Below, one piece after another: positions 8,437 through 16,975 of a stretch of DNA of 64,000 nucleotides. The notes under the pieces are model-generated. The model saw nothing but the letters and a program-made list of their open reading frames with translations. It did no database searches and had not been told where the DNA came from. The position numbers were made by a program, and so were the translations under genes. Source of the stretch: an uncultured Clostridia bacterium (GTDB taxonomy: Bacteria; Bacillota; Clostridia; Christensenellales; UBA1242); the NCBI GenBank assembly GCA_934754355.1, contig CAKVID010000001.1:1-64000 (forward strand). The letters run 5' to 3'. The first letter of the stretch is position 1. The number at the start of each line of letters is the position of its first letter.

Positions 8437-8465
8437 TTGACAATTGACTTGCTCTTTGATAATAT
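8437..8465 (+). promoter_or_regulatory. Promoter of lysS
   Basis: TTGACA (8437-8442), 17 bases, TAATAT (8460-8465). A TATAAT at 8465-8470 lies next to it but would need a spacer of 15 (from TTGACT) or 22. No T-box features are seen in the leader. Confidence 0.6.
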
Positions 8466-8528
8466 ATAATGTAATTAAATAAAGTGAATTAGTGCTTTAT
8501 AATAGATTTATTTTAAGGAAGGATAAAA

Positions 8529-9995
8529 ATGCAAGACGAAAATTTGTACAAAGAAGTAGATATAAGGGCTAAAAAAATAAGTGATTTGAAAGCAATGGGA
8601 ATTAACCCATATGTATCCAAATTTGATATAACCAATACAATTGAAGAGACTAGAAATTTGAAAATGGGCACCAAAGTTGCAATTGCTGGAAGAATGACTT
8701 TCAGAAGAACTTTTGGTAAATTTATGTTTATTCAATTAAGTGATATTTATGCCAAAATTCAAGTTTCTCTAAGTGTAAATGAGATACCTGAAGACAAATA
8801 TAAATTCTTCAAAGATTATGTTGATATCGCTGATTTTGTAGGTATTGAAGGAGAACTTTATACAACACAAACTGGAGAAATTACTGTTAAGGCATATAAT
8901 TATACTCTATTATCTAAGGCTATGCTTCCATTACCAGAGAAATTCCATGGCTTGCAAGATATAGAAACTCGTTATAGACAAAGATATTTGGATTTGATTA
9001 CTAATGAGACTTCTAGAAAAGTTTTCTTGGGTAGAAGCAAGATTGTATCTATTATTAGAAGATATCTAGAAGACAATGGATTTATCGAGATTGAAACTCC
9101 AATTCTTCAAACTGCCGTATCTGGAGCATCTGCTAAACCATTCTTTACTCATCATAATGCTTTGGATTTGGATTGCAATCTAAGAATTGCTTTTGAAACA
9201 TGGCTAAAACAGGCTGTTGCTGGCGGAATAACCAAAGTATTTGAATTAGGTAAAGACTTTAGAAATGAAGGTATGGACGCAACACATTTGCAAGAATTTA
9301 CTCAAGTTGAGTGGTATGCAGGCTATTGGGATTTTGAGAAGAATATTGTATTTTTCAAAAATTTAGTACAGAAACTTCTTAATGATACACTTGGTACTTG
9401 CAAAATTAGTTATCAAGGCAAAGAAATTGACTTTGGCAAAGAAGAGTGGGAAAGAATTGATTATGTTGCTGAAATGAACAAAATTCTTGGCTTTGAATTC
9501 TTGGATATTGATGATTTGGAAGAATTTAAGAATAAAGTTGTAGAGAAAGGTTTATTTAGTAGAGAAGATTTGGAAGAATGCAAATCTGTAAGAACATTAA
9601 TTGATTATATTTATAAGAGAAAGATAAGAGAAAATATAGTAGGACCAACAATTTTATATAATTATCCTGCTGTACTTAAAACATTGGCAAGAAGAAATGA
9701 TAATGATAGCAGGGTAACTGATGTATTCCAAGTTGTTGTGTGTGGTGCAGAAATTTGTAACGCTTATAGCGAACTTGTAGACCCAGTTATTCAGAGAGAG
9801 ACTTTGATGCAACAATTAGTTGAGAAAGCTAATGGTGACGAAGAGACAATGGATCTTGACGAAGATTTCTTGAAATCTATGGAACATGGAATGCCTCCAA
9901 TGAGTGGTTTGGGCTTTGGAATAGATAGATTTGTAATGCTTATCTATGACCTACCTAATATTAGAGATACAGTTATGTTCCCAACAATGAAATAA
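8529..9995 (+). CDS. lysS: Class II lysyl-tRNA synthetase, variant subfamily
   Basis: LysRS charges tRNA-Lys. The 488-residue product has an N-terminal OB fold (about 45-150) and a class IIb catalytic core with motif 2 DFRNEGMDATHLQEFTQ and motif 3 GLGFGIDRFVML. It differs from the common bacterial type: the segment usually read as APELYLKRL is AFETWLKQA, and the usual PEFTM.EL.EAYADY block is QEFTQVEWYAGYWDF. AAGGAAGG precedes the ATG by 7 bases. I saw no second LysRS in the window. The assignment rests on the class IIb motifs; another amino acid is possible but less likely. Confidence 0.88.
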   Translation: MQDENLYKEVDIRAKKISDLKAMGINPYVSKFDITNTIEETRNLKMGTKVAIAGRMTFRRTFGKFMFIQLSDIYAKIQVSLSVNEIPEDKYKFFKDYVDIADFVGIEGELYTTQTGEITVKAYNYTLLSKAMLPLPEKFHGLQDIETRYRQRYLDLITNETSRKVFLGRSKIVSIIRRYLEDNGFIEIETPILQTAVSGASAKPFFTHHNALDLDCNLRIAFETWLKQAVAGGITKVFELGKDFRNEGMDATHLQEFTQVEWYAGYWDFEKNIVFFKNLVQKLLNDTLGTCKISYQGKEIDFGKEEWERIDYVAEMNKILGFEFLDIDDLEEFKNKVVEKGLFSREDLEECKSVRTLIDYIYKRKIRENIVGPTILYNYPAVLKTLARRNDNDSRVTDVFQVVVCGAEICNAYSELVDPVIQRETLMQQLVEKANGDEETMDLDEDFLKSMEHGMPPMSGLGFGIDRFVMLIYDLPNIRDTVMFPTMK

Positions 9996-10005
9996 TGGAG
10001 AATTT

Positions 10006-10866
10006 ATGAGTTTATTATTTGCGGGTAGTTCATCAGATTTGAATATAAAAACAATTAAGAAATTAGGCATTGAATGTGTAAATTATCCATATAAGAAAGA
10101 TGGGACTTTACATCATTTTGATGACGACTTTGATTTCGCAGGATTTTATTCAAAAGTAAAGAAAGGTACAAATTTTGAATATGTACAATTAACAAGTGCT
10201 GATTATAAGGCTATATTTGAACCTTGCCTAAATCAAGGTGATGATATAATTTTTGTGCATAGTAGCGAAAATATTATAAATATAGATGAACTAAAGACGG
10301 CAAAATTAGAACTAGAGGGAAAGTATCCAGATAGAAAAATTCTGCTAATAGATAGCAAAAATATTTCTGTTGGAGAGGGCGTAGTTGCATACAATTGTGC
10401 TTTGTTATATAGAAAGGGCGAAGATTTGAATGTAATTGAAGAAAAATCACTAGATATTATTAATGAGAGTGCGTTTTTCTTCGCAACTAGCAATTCCAAA
10501 AAATTAGAAAATAATAACCTAGTGACTTCTGCGATTACTGGTGGAACTGCTCTTAATATTAAACCAATCTGGTCTGTAAATATAGATGGTAAAATTGAAT
10601 TATTTGATAAAGTTTCGGGCAAAAAGAAGTGCGTATCAAGACTACTTGAAATAATGCGTCAATATGGAGAAAATGTAGCAGATTATTTAATTGAAATAGT
10701 ATATACAATTGACGAGAACTCGGCTATAGACTTGAAAGATAAAATACTTGAAACTTTTGGCAGTGATACTAGTGTAATTATTGAAAGAATGACACCAAAC
10801 AATGCAGTGTTAATTGGCGAAGATGTTTTGGGTCTAGCGTTTCATATTCACAGAAAATTGCATTAA
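10006..10866 (+). CDS. DegV-family lipid-binding protein
   Basis: DegV/FakB proteins hold a fatty acid and, with FakA kinase, feed exogenous fatty acids into phospholipids. This 286-residue protein has the two-domain DegV plan, with N-terminal segments around VQLTSADYKAIFE and DRKILLIDSKNISVGEGVV (ligand-site and dimer region) and the C-terminal GGTALNIKPIWSVNIDGKI. The N-terminus is slightly shorter than usual. It starts 10 bases after lysS with its own GGAG and is followed by a strong terminator, so lysS and this gene likely form one unit. No fakA homologue is in the window. Confidence 0.85.
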   Translation: MSLLFAGSSSDLNIKTIKKLGIECVNYPYKKDGTLHHFDDDFDFAGFYSKVKKGTNFEYVQLTSADYKAIFEPCLNQGDDIIFVHSSENIINIDELKTAKLELEGKYPDRKILLIDSKNISVGEGVVAYNCALLYRKGEDLNVIEEKSLDIINESAFFFATSNSKKLENNNLVTSAITGGTALNIKPIWSVNIDGKIELFDKVSGKKKCVSRLLEIMRQYGENVADYLIEIVYTIDENSAIDLKDKILETFGSDTSVIIERMTPNNAVLIGEDVLGLAFHIHRKLH

Positions 10867-10870
10867 GATA

Positions 10871-10918
10871 TTGACAATATGGCAATTATATTTTTTGCTG
10901 TATTGTCAAAATTTTTTT
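10871..10918 (+). terminator. Intrinsic terminator after the DegV gene
   Basis: A 15-bp stem, 10871-10885 with 10895-10909 (two G-T pairs), followed by a T-rich tract. Confidence 0.88.
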
Positions 10919-11067
10919 AAAATATATTTTTGAATAAAGAAATATTATCTAATTCTGGTAAACTTGTTAAGTTATTAATATAGGCTGCATTGCAAGTTTA
11001 TTTATAAGTGTAATAGTATAGTAATTATATAATATAGTAATATACAATATAAAAAGAGGAAATTAAT

Positions 11068-11649
11068 ATGGAAAATGCAAAAGAAAAATTTATAGAAATA
11101 TATAAAAAGTATATAAAGAGAGAAGGCTCTATAGAATTACTTGAGTATTTGAAGAAAACAGATTTCTTTGTTGCACCTGCAAGTACACAATTTCATTCGG
11201 CTTATGAGGGTGGACTTTGTGAGCACTCAATTAATGTGTATAATAGATTTCTAAATTCTGTAAGAAATGAATATGGCGAAGAATATTTGACCGATGAAAA
11301 AATGGAAACTATTGCTATTTGTGGCCTGCTACATGATATTTGCAAAATTGAAACTTTCAAAGTAGATTATAGAAATAAGAAAGTTGATGGTAATTGGGTA
11401 ACAGTGCCATATTATATGGTTGAAGATAATTTGCCTTATGGACATGGAGAGAAGTCTGTATATATAATATCTGGTTTTATGCGTCTAACTAGGGAAGAAG
11501 CAATGATGATTAATTGGCATATGGGTGGATTTGATGCTAGAGTAAGAGGTGGAGCATATGGACTTAGTGAAGCATATTACAAATTTCCTTTGGCTGTAAT
11601 CTTGCATACTTGCGATATGCTTGCTACATATTTAGATGAAACAAAATAA
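11068..11649 (+). CDS. HD-domain hydrolase
   Basis: The 193-residue protein carries an HD metal-dependent phosphohydrolase domain: YEGGLCEHSINV (first His), GLLHDICKIE (HD pair near residue 91) and INWHMGG and ILHTCDML (last His and Asp). Homologues are stand-alone HD proteins related to the C-terminal part of YhaM-like nucleases. The substrate (nucleotide, cyclic nucleotide or RNA) cannot be told from sequence. GAGG precedes the ATG, and the gene has its own terminator, so it is probably a single-gene unit. Confidence 0.85.
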   Translation: MENAKEKFIEIYKKYIKREGSIELLEYLKKTDFFVAPASTQFHSAYEGGLCEHSINVYNRFLNSVRNEYGEEYLTDEKMETIAICGLLHDICKIETFKVDYRNKKVDGNWVTVPYYMVEDNLPYGHGEKSVYIISGFMRLTREEAMMINWHMGGFDARVRGGAYGLSEAYYKFPLAVILHTCDMLATYLDETK

Positions 11650-11667
11650 CAATATTTTAATTTTATT

Positions 11668-11691
11668 AGAGACAATTTTGTCTCTTTTTTT
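11668..11691 (+). terminator. Intrinsic terminator after the HD gene
   Basis: AGAGACA (11668-11674) pairs with TGTCTCT (11679-11685), loop ATTT, then a T-run. Confidence 0.88.
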
Positions 11692-11974
11692 ATTTTTTTT
11701 ATTAAAAATTGTTATTTTCTATTGAAACTTTTAGAAATTTATATCGTTTTTTACATATAACTAAATTTAAGTATTTTTATCTAATTTTTGACTTTTCCGA
11801 CTATTTCCGACCAAAATGAAGTCGAAAAGTAACAAAATTTTAAAATTTTTATATAAATTTTACAAAATTTGTAAAAATTTATTGATTTTATATTTTTAAA
11901 TTGCTAAAGTGGAATTACTTTCGCACTGCAAATATGTAGCCCGCAAAGAATAAATTAAATGAAGGTATAAAATT
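11692..11974. other. Non-coding gap upstream of the Spo0A-like gene
   Basis: This AT-rich stretch has no plausible ORF and no trace of a receiver domain. Its one marked feature is at 11791-11830: TTTCCGAC twice, exactly 10 bp apart (11794 and 11804), then GTCGAAAAGT (11821-11830), which nearly mirrors ACTTTTCCGAC. GTCGAA is close to the Spo0A box TGTCGAA, so this may be an autoregulatory site. I saw nothing else in it. Confidence 0.5.
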
Positions 11975-12361
11975 ATGAAAAACGATATTAAATCAAAAAC
12001 AATCGAAACAACCAAAGAGATGGATAGGAAGTTGGTGGACATATTGCTCGGTTGTGGCATACCTGCTAATCTACAGGGTTACTTATTTTTGAAGGAGACA
12101 ATCAAACTCGCTATAGAAAATCCAACATACATTGGTGCTATTACTAAAATCATGTATCCAACAATTGCTAGCAAATTTAAGACAACAGCCTGCAGAGTAG
12201 AAAGATGTATAAGACACGCACTTGATGTATCTTTTAGTAAAGGAAAAATAATGAATTTGAATGAGATTTTTGGACTGAAAATATTTGACGAGAATGACAA
12301 ACCTACAAATTCTGAATTCGTAGCCCTTGTAGCAGATAGATTGGCTTTGGAATTTGCATGA
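11975..12361 (+). CDS. Stand-alone Spo0A C-terminal DNA-binding domain
   Basis: Spo0A is the master regulator of sporulation, normally a phosphorylated receiver joined to this HTH domain. The 128-residue protein aligns with the whole effector domain: GIPANLQGYLFLKETI, SKFKTTACRVERCIRHAL (recognition region) and KPTNSEFVALVADRL at the end. There is no receiver; only about 15 residues precede the domain and the upstream DNA is not coding. GAAGG lies about 9 bases before the ATG. It could act independently of phosphorylation or compete with a full-length Spo0A encoded elsewhere. The domain call is firm; the role is inference. Confidence 0.92.
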   Translation: MKNDIKSKTIETTKEMDRKLVDILLGCGIPANLQGYLFLKETIKLAIENPTYIGAITKIMYPTIASKFKTTACRVERCIRHALDVSFSKGKIMNLNEIFGLKIFDENDKPTNSEFVALVADRLALEFA

Positions 12362-12420
12362 GTTAGTGATAATTATTTATAGATAATTGCTTTAATTAGT
12401 CTTAAATTGTCATTTTAAAC

Positions 12421-12449
12421 TTTACAAAACTTAAAAACAATTGTATAAT
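12421..12449 (+). promoter_or_regulatory. Promoter of aspS
   Basis: TTTACA (12421-12426), 17 bases, TATAAT (12444-12449). The predicted leader is about 25 bases and holds GAGG before the aspS ATG. Confidence 0.75.
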
Positions 12450-12479
12450 TATTGAAGTTAAATGTGAGGTTGATAGAAA

Positions 12480-14198
12480 ATGACACATAATGAATATAGA
12501 ACACATAACTGTGGAGAATTAAGAATAAGTGATGTTGGCAAACATGTTAAAATTGCTGGTTGGATCAATTCAATTAGAAACTTGGGTGGACTTACTTTTG
12601 TAACCCTAAGAGATCACTTCGGTATAACACAATTACTTGTAGATGGAATATCTCTACCAAGCAAAGAAAGTGTAATCTCTGCAAGCGGGGTGGTATTAGA
12701 GAGAGAAAGTAAAAATCCTAAAATGCCTACTGGAGATATTGAGATTAAAGTTGAAAGTATTGAAGTGCTTGGAGAGTGTACTAAAAGTCTGCCTTTTGAG
12801 ATAAGTGAAGCACAAAATGCAAGAGAAGATTTAAGATTGAAGTATCGTTATTTGGATTTGAGAAATAGCGAAAATCACGAAAGAATTGTGCTTAGATCTA
12901 AACTTTTGCAGTTCGTTAGAAATTATATGCATAATGCAAATTTTTTGGAAGTACAAACACCAATACTAACATCTAGTAGTCCAGAAGGAGCAAGAGATTT
13001 TCTAGTGCCTAGCAGACTTAATCCAGGTAAATTTTATGCACTTCCTCAAGCACCACAACAATTTAAACAATTGCTTATGATTTCTGGCTTTGATAATTAT
13101 TTCCAAATAGCACCATGTTTTAGAGATGAAGATGCTAGAGCAGATAGATCTCCTGGTGAATTCTATCAGATGGATATGGAGATGAGTTTTGCTACTCAAG
13201 AAGATGTATTTAATGTGCTTGAAGATTTAATGCCAAAAATCATAAAAGAATTTACAGGCAAAGAAGTGCCAACTAAATTTGAAAGAATTAAATATAATGA
13301 TGCTATGGACAAGTATTGTTCGGATAAACCAGACTTGAGAAATCCTTTAGTTGTAGTTGATTTGAGTGAAGTCCTAAGTAAATCTAATTTCTCTGTTTTC
13401 AAAGATAAAACTATTAAATGTATTAGAGCTACTTGTGATAAAACAAGAAAATTCTATGATGAAATGACTAAATTTATTGTAGACAATGAGGGTAAAGGAC
13501 TTTGTTGGTTCAAAGTTGCAAATGGCGAATTAACTGGTAGTGCTGTTAAATTTCTAAATGAAGATGAGATTAAATATATAATGACTGCAACTAATGCTCA
13601 AGATGGCGACTCTTTATTTATGATTGCAGATACTAAACCAAAGGCAACTAAATTAATTAGTATACTTAGAAATAAACTTGGAGAAGAATTGCAATTATTA
13701 AGTGATGATTTTAAGTTTGTATGGATTGTAGATTTTCCATTCTACGAACTTGGAGATGAAGGAGAAATAGAATTTTCTCATAATCCATTCTCTATGCCAC
13801 AAGGTGGATTGCAAGCATTACTGAATAAAAACCCTCTAGATATCTATGCTTATCAATTTGACTTAGTTCTAAATGGGGTAGAGTTATTAAGTGGTGCGGT
13901 TAGAAATCATAATCCAGAAGTAATGGTTAAAGCATTTGAAATCGCTGGTTATGATAAATCAACTGTCGTTAATAAGTTTCCTGCATTATTTAATGCTTTT
14001 GAATATGGTGCACCACCACACGCAGGTTGTGCATTTGGCTTCGATAGATTACTAATGTTTTTATGTAATACTGTAATAATAAGAGATGTTATAGCATTCC
14101 CACTTAATAAAAATGCTCAAGACTTGCTAATGGGTGCACCAAGTGAAGTTACTGAGAAACAATTAGATGAAGTTCATATAAGATTAAAAGATGAATAA
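12480..14198 (+). CDS. aspS: Aspartyl-tRNA synthetase
   Basis: AspRS charges tRNA-Asp. The 572-residue protein shows the bacterial layout: anticodon-binding OB fold (about 15-105), class II motif 1 near 150, motif 2 QIAPCFRDEDARADRSPGEF, the bacterial GAD insertion (about 285-400), and motif 3 HAGCAFGFDRLLMF. Length is close to the family norm. Whether it is discriminating or also charges tRNA-Asn cannot be decided without the Asn pathway genes. The transcript seems to be monocistronic. Confidence 0.95.
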   Translation: MTHNEYRTHNCGELRISDVGKHVKIAGWINSIRNLGGLTFVTLRDHFGITQLLVDGISLPSKESVISASGVVLERESKNPKMPTGDIEIKVESIEVLGECTKSLPFEISEAQNAREDLRLKYRYLDLRNSENHERIVLRSKLLQFVRNYMHNANFLEVQTPILTSSSPEGARDFLVPSRLNPGKFYALPQAPQQFKQLLMISGFDNYFQIAPCFRDEDARADRSPGEFYQMDMEMSFATQEDVFNVLEDLMPKIIKEFTGKEVPTKFERIKYNDAMDKYCSDKPDLRNPLVVVDLSEVLSKSNFSVFKDKTIKCIRATCDKTRKFYDEMTKFIVDNEGKGLCWFKVANGELTGSAVKFLNEDEIKYIMTATNAQDGDSLFMIADTKPKATKLISILRNKLGEELQLLSDDFKFVWIVDFPFYELGDEGEIEFSHNPFSMPQGGLQALLNKNPLDIYAYQFDLVLNGVELLSGAVRNHNPEVMVKAFEIAGYDKSTVVNKFPALFNAFEYGAPPHAGCAFGFDRLLMFLCNTVIIRDVIAFPLNKNAQDLLMGAPSEVTEKQLDEVHIRLKDE

Positions 14199-14214
14199 AT
14201 TTACACAAATATTA

Positions 14215-14243
14215 TTGCCAAATGGCGATATATATGCTAAAAT
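14215..14243 (+). promoter_or_regulatory. Promoter of tRNA-Leu
   Basis: TTGCCA (14215-14220), 17 bases, TAAAAT (14238-14243) with an extended -10 TG. The 5' leader of about 85 bases includes a 9-bp hairpin (14302-14310 with 14320-14328) ending 7 bases before the mature tRNA. Confidence 0.65.
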
Positions 14244-14335
14244 ATATTCGTTGGTTTCAAAAAAACTAAATATCTTCACAGAAGATTTTTAAATGTAATG
14301 CGTCTTTGCTATGCTTTTTAGCAAAGACTTTATAT

Positions 14336-14422
14336 GCCGATGTGGTGAAATTGGCAGACGCAGCAGACTCAAAATCTGCCGAAGGCAACTTCGTGCCGGT
14401 TCGACTCCGGCCATCGGCACCA
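14336..14422 (+). tRNA. tRNA-Leu (anticodon CAA)
   Basis: The acceptor stem GCCGATG pairs with CATCGGC, followed by discriminator A and an encoded CCA. The anticodon stem GCAGA/TCTGC encloses the loop CTCAAAA, giving anticodon CAA, which reads UUG. The long variable arm (CGAAG...CTTCG) marks a type II tRNA, and a GGTTCGACTC T-loop is present. It is flanked by its own promoter and terminator. No duplicated 3' end that would mark an integrated element is seen downstream. Confidence 0.96.
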
Positions 14423-14425
14423 CTC

Positions 14426-14475
14426 AAAGTCTAAATCGAATGCTTTAATCAAGTGTTTGGTTTAGACTTTTTTTA
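14426..14475 (+). terminator. Terminator after tRNA-Leu
   Basis: AAAGTCTAAA (14426-14435) pairs perfectly with TTTAGACTTT (14461-14470), followed by a T-run. Confidence 0.88.
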
Positions 14476-14519
14476 CAAAATAATCATAACAACAAATTTC
14501 AGCATAGGAGTAAATTTTT

Positions 14520-16769
14520 ATGGATATTACTATAAAAAAGTTTTTTTCAAAAGATGATGGATTGTTTCATATAGAAACTATTAATAACTATTATCCTTAT
14601 GACAAGCAAATAGAAACATTTGATAAATTTGAAGATTTTTATAAAGCAACAAGAAAAAATCTTAAAAATGCTGATTTGTTAGATTATGATTTTAAAAATG
14701 TTGACTTGAAAAAATACAATATTGAACGAGCAAAAATTTCTTCAGAAATAATGAGAAAAATTGGCTTATACACTGATAATATTTTTAGATTAATAACTAG
14801 TGATAGAGAACTATCAACTACAAAATATTCAAATAGTTCTGATGTAACGCAATCTAGAAAAATATATCCTGAGTTGATTGAAGTAGATGACTTTGTATTA
14901 TGTTATATTAGTGATTTACACTTAAATCATAAATTACTTAAAAAATTTGATAAATACATTAATCAATTTGAATTGGAGCGCTATTTGAGAGATATTGTTC
15001 TACATTTAAAGGATAGTTTGCCTAAGCATGTCTATAATTATTCTGTCGTATTTGTAGGAGATATTTCATATAACTTTGAAGTGTTTAAATTGTTTTTTAA
15101 AATTTATAAAGAAAACTTTTCATATGTAAATACTTTCGTTGTACTTGGTAATCATGAGTTGTGGGATACTTCATTAAATGAAGAGTGTACAACAATAGAA
15201 CAGATTATAGAAAAGTATAGAATGTTCATAAATTCTTTGGGCAATGTGTTTTTACTTGAGAACAATATTTATTTTCCAAATGATAGAAAAAAACTTTATA
15301 CATATGACGAAATATTAACACTTGATAAAGATAAGTTAAGAGAAATATTTATATGTAATCCTTATGCAATCTTTGGCGGAATTGGTTATGCGGGTTTAAA
15401 TGAAGAATATAATGCTAATATAGATATGTATAGAACAAAATACATTACCAGAGATCAAGAAAAAGAGAGAACAGAGATTGTTAGCAATATGCATAAGATA
15501 TTAAGCGACATTGCTAAAGATAATAAAGTTTTTTTTATTACGCATATGCCAAAAAAAGATTGGTCTATCGATAACTATAATAAAAATTGGATATATATAT
15601 CTGGGCATACTCATAGGAATTGTTATATAGAAGATGAAGATAAAAGGGTATATGAAGACAATCAGGTTGGATATTATGGAAATTCATTTAATTTTAAGTA
15701 TATAATTACACCAGATACATTTGATATCTTTCAAGATTATTCCGATGGAATTCATAGAATTAATAGACAACAATATAAAAAATTTTATCATGGAATGGGA
15801 ATTAGTATTGAATTTAATTGGAAATTTGATAAATTATTTATGATAAAAAAGAATGCAACATATTGCTTTTTGATGAAATTAAAAGGCAAGGAAGATTTAA
15901 AATTTTTAAATGGTGGAAATTATAGAAATACTAATATACGAGATTTAAATTACTTTTATAAAAATTTGGATAACTATTCTAAGTCTATAAAGACAATTTT
16001 GGGTCCATACATAAAATATCAAAAACAAATATCAAACGAAATAAAAAAAATAGGTGGGAGTGGATATATTCATGGATGTATAATTGATATTGATTTTTAT
16101 AACCATTTATTCATTAACCCATTAGATGCTTCTATAACGCCATATCATGCTACTGATATTCAGGATAAATGGGTATACAAAAACTTAATTAGTTTATTAA
16201 AAGCGAAAAATGTATGCTTGTATAATAATTATGTTAAATTGTTAGCCGACAACAATAGACCATTAGTTGCATTGGGTAAAAATTTAGAAGAAAGCGATAA
16301 AAGAACTTATGTTAAAGAAACAGACATTTATAAAGTTTCCAAAATTATAAAAGATTTTCAATATACAACTAAAAATAATGTTGTAAGATTATGGAATAAA
16401 TGTTTAGAAAGTAATGCGTGTATAGAAAATGGAAAATTAATTATAAATCAACTTATTAGTCCTGAAGAACAATTAAAAACAATCCATGACAATATACATG
16501 TAGAGAAGAGTAAAAAAATTCAAAGTGATAAACAAAAAAAAGAACTAGAAAAGTCTAATTTCAAAGTTAAAAGTGCAGAAAAGAAGCAGATGTATTTTGA
16601 TAATTATGTTAAAAGAATATCAAACATTAATAAGAATATACTGGTAACTACTTATACTGGATCAAAAGAAAAGGCAGAATTTAAATGTTTGGCTTGTGGT
16701 TACAAATGGTCATCTAGGGCTGATCGTATTTTTAATAGAAATTGTAAATGCCCTAATTGTAAGTCATAG
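14520..16769 (+). CDS. Calcineurin-like metallophosphoesterase fused to a C-terminal treble-clef zinc finger
   Basis: The 749-residue protein has all metallophosphoesterase blocks: SDLHLNH (about 131), VGDIS (178), GNHELWD (209), ITHMP (340) and GHTHR (361), so it should be active. Residues 55-82 hold an unusual Leu/Asp-rich segment (ADLLDYDFKNVDLKKY). About 390-690 is uncharacterised, with a Lys-rich helix near 660-690. The last 55 residues form a zinc finger with two CxxC pairs (FKCLACGYKW and KCPNC) of the type common in phage and homing-endonuclease proteins, pointing to nucleic acid as target. It is a single gene just after tRNA-Leu. Function unknown; a role in defence or repair is possible. 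Confidence 0.82.
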   Translation: MDITIKKFFSKDDGLFHIETINNYYPYDKQIETFDKFEDFYKATRKNLKNADLLDYDFKNVDLKKYNIERAKISSEIMRKIGLYTDNIFRLITSDRELSTTKYSNSSDVTQSRKIYPELIEVDDFVLCYISDLHLNHKLLKKFDKYINQFELERYLRDIVLHLKDSLPKHVYNYSVVFVGDISYNFEVFKLFFKIYKENFSYVNTFVVLGNHELWDTSLNEECTTIEQIIEKYRMFINSLGNVFLLENNIYFPNDRKKLYTYDEILTLDKDKLREIFICNPYAIFGGIGYAGLNEEYNANIDMYRTKYITRDQEKERTEIVSNMHKILSDIAKDNKVFFITHMPKKDWSIDNYNKNWIYISGHTHRNCYIEDEDKRVYEDNQVGYYGNSFNFKYIITPDTFDIFQDYSDGIHRINRQQYKKFYHGMGISIEFNWKFDKLFMIKKNATYCFLMKLKGKEDLKFLNGGNYRNTNIRDLNYFYKNLDNYSKSIKTILGPYIKYQKQISNEIKKIGGSGYIHGCIIDIDFYNHLFINPLDASITPYHATDIQDKWVYKNLISLLKAKNVCLYNNYVKLLADNNRPLVALGKNLEESDKRTYVKETDIYKVSKIIKDFQYTTKNNVVRLWNKCLESNACIENGKLIINQLISPEEQLKTIHDNIHVEKSKKIQSDKQKKELEKSNFKVKSAEKKQMYFDNYVKRISNINKNILVTTYTGSKEKAEFKCLACGYKWSSRADRIFNRNCKCPNCKS

Positions 16770-16912
16770 TATTAACTTAGATTGTAATGTAAAATATTAT
16801 AAAGTATTGATGTTATCCAACACTGCGAAGTATATTGAAATGCTGTTAATTCAATCTTGTTTATCGTAAATTCCTTTTTGTGTTGTATTTGAAATGTATT
16901 TCGATATCTTTT

Positions 16913-16949
16913 GAAAAAACAAGAGCAACTATGTGCTCTTGTTTTTTTG
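16913..16949. terminator. Bidirectional terminator between convergent genes
   Basis: ACAAGAGCA (16919-16927) pairs with TGCTCTTGT (16934-16942), with A-run before and T-run after. Confidence 0.88.
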
Positions 16950-16975
16950 TAAATTATTCTTTATTATACTATTAT

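Noticed and set aside
8430..8528. T-box leader before lysS (and before aspS, argS and alaS)
   Set aside because: No AGGGTGG-type T-box or specifier stem is seen; the leaders are too short.
11692..11974. Frameshifted or decayed receiver domain of Spo0A
   Set aside because: No frame in this stretch shows receiver motifs and it is AT-rich non-coding DNA; the truncated gene also has its own ribosome site.
14271..14290. Hairpin before tRNA-Leu as an aspS terminator
   Set aside because: The stem is only 6 bp with a 3-base loop and it lies downstream of the tRNA promoter; too weak to claim.
14336..16975. Integrated element at tRNA-Leu with a duplicated attachment site
   Set aside because: No second copy of the tRNA 3' end was found downstream and there is no integrase in the region.
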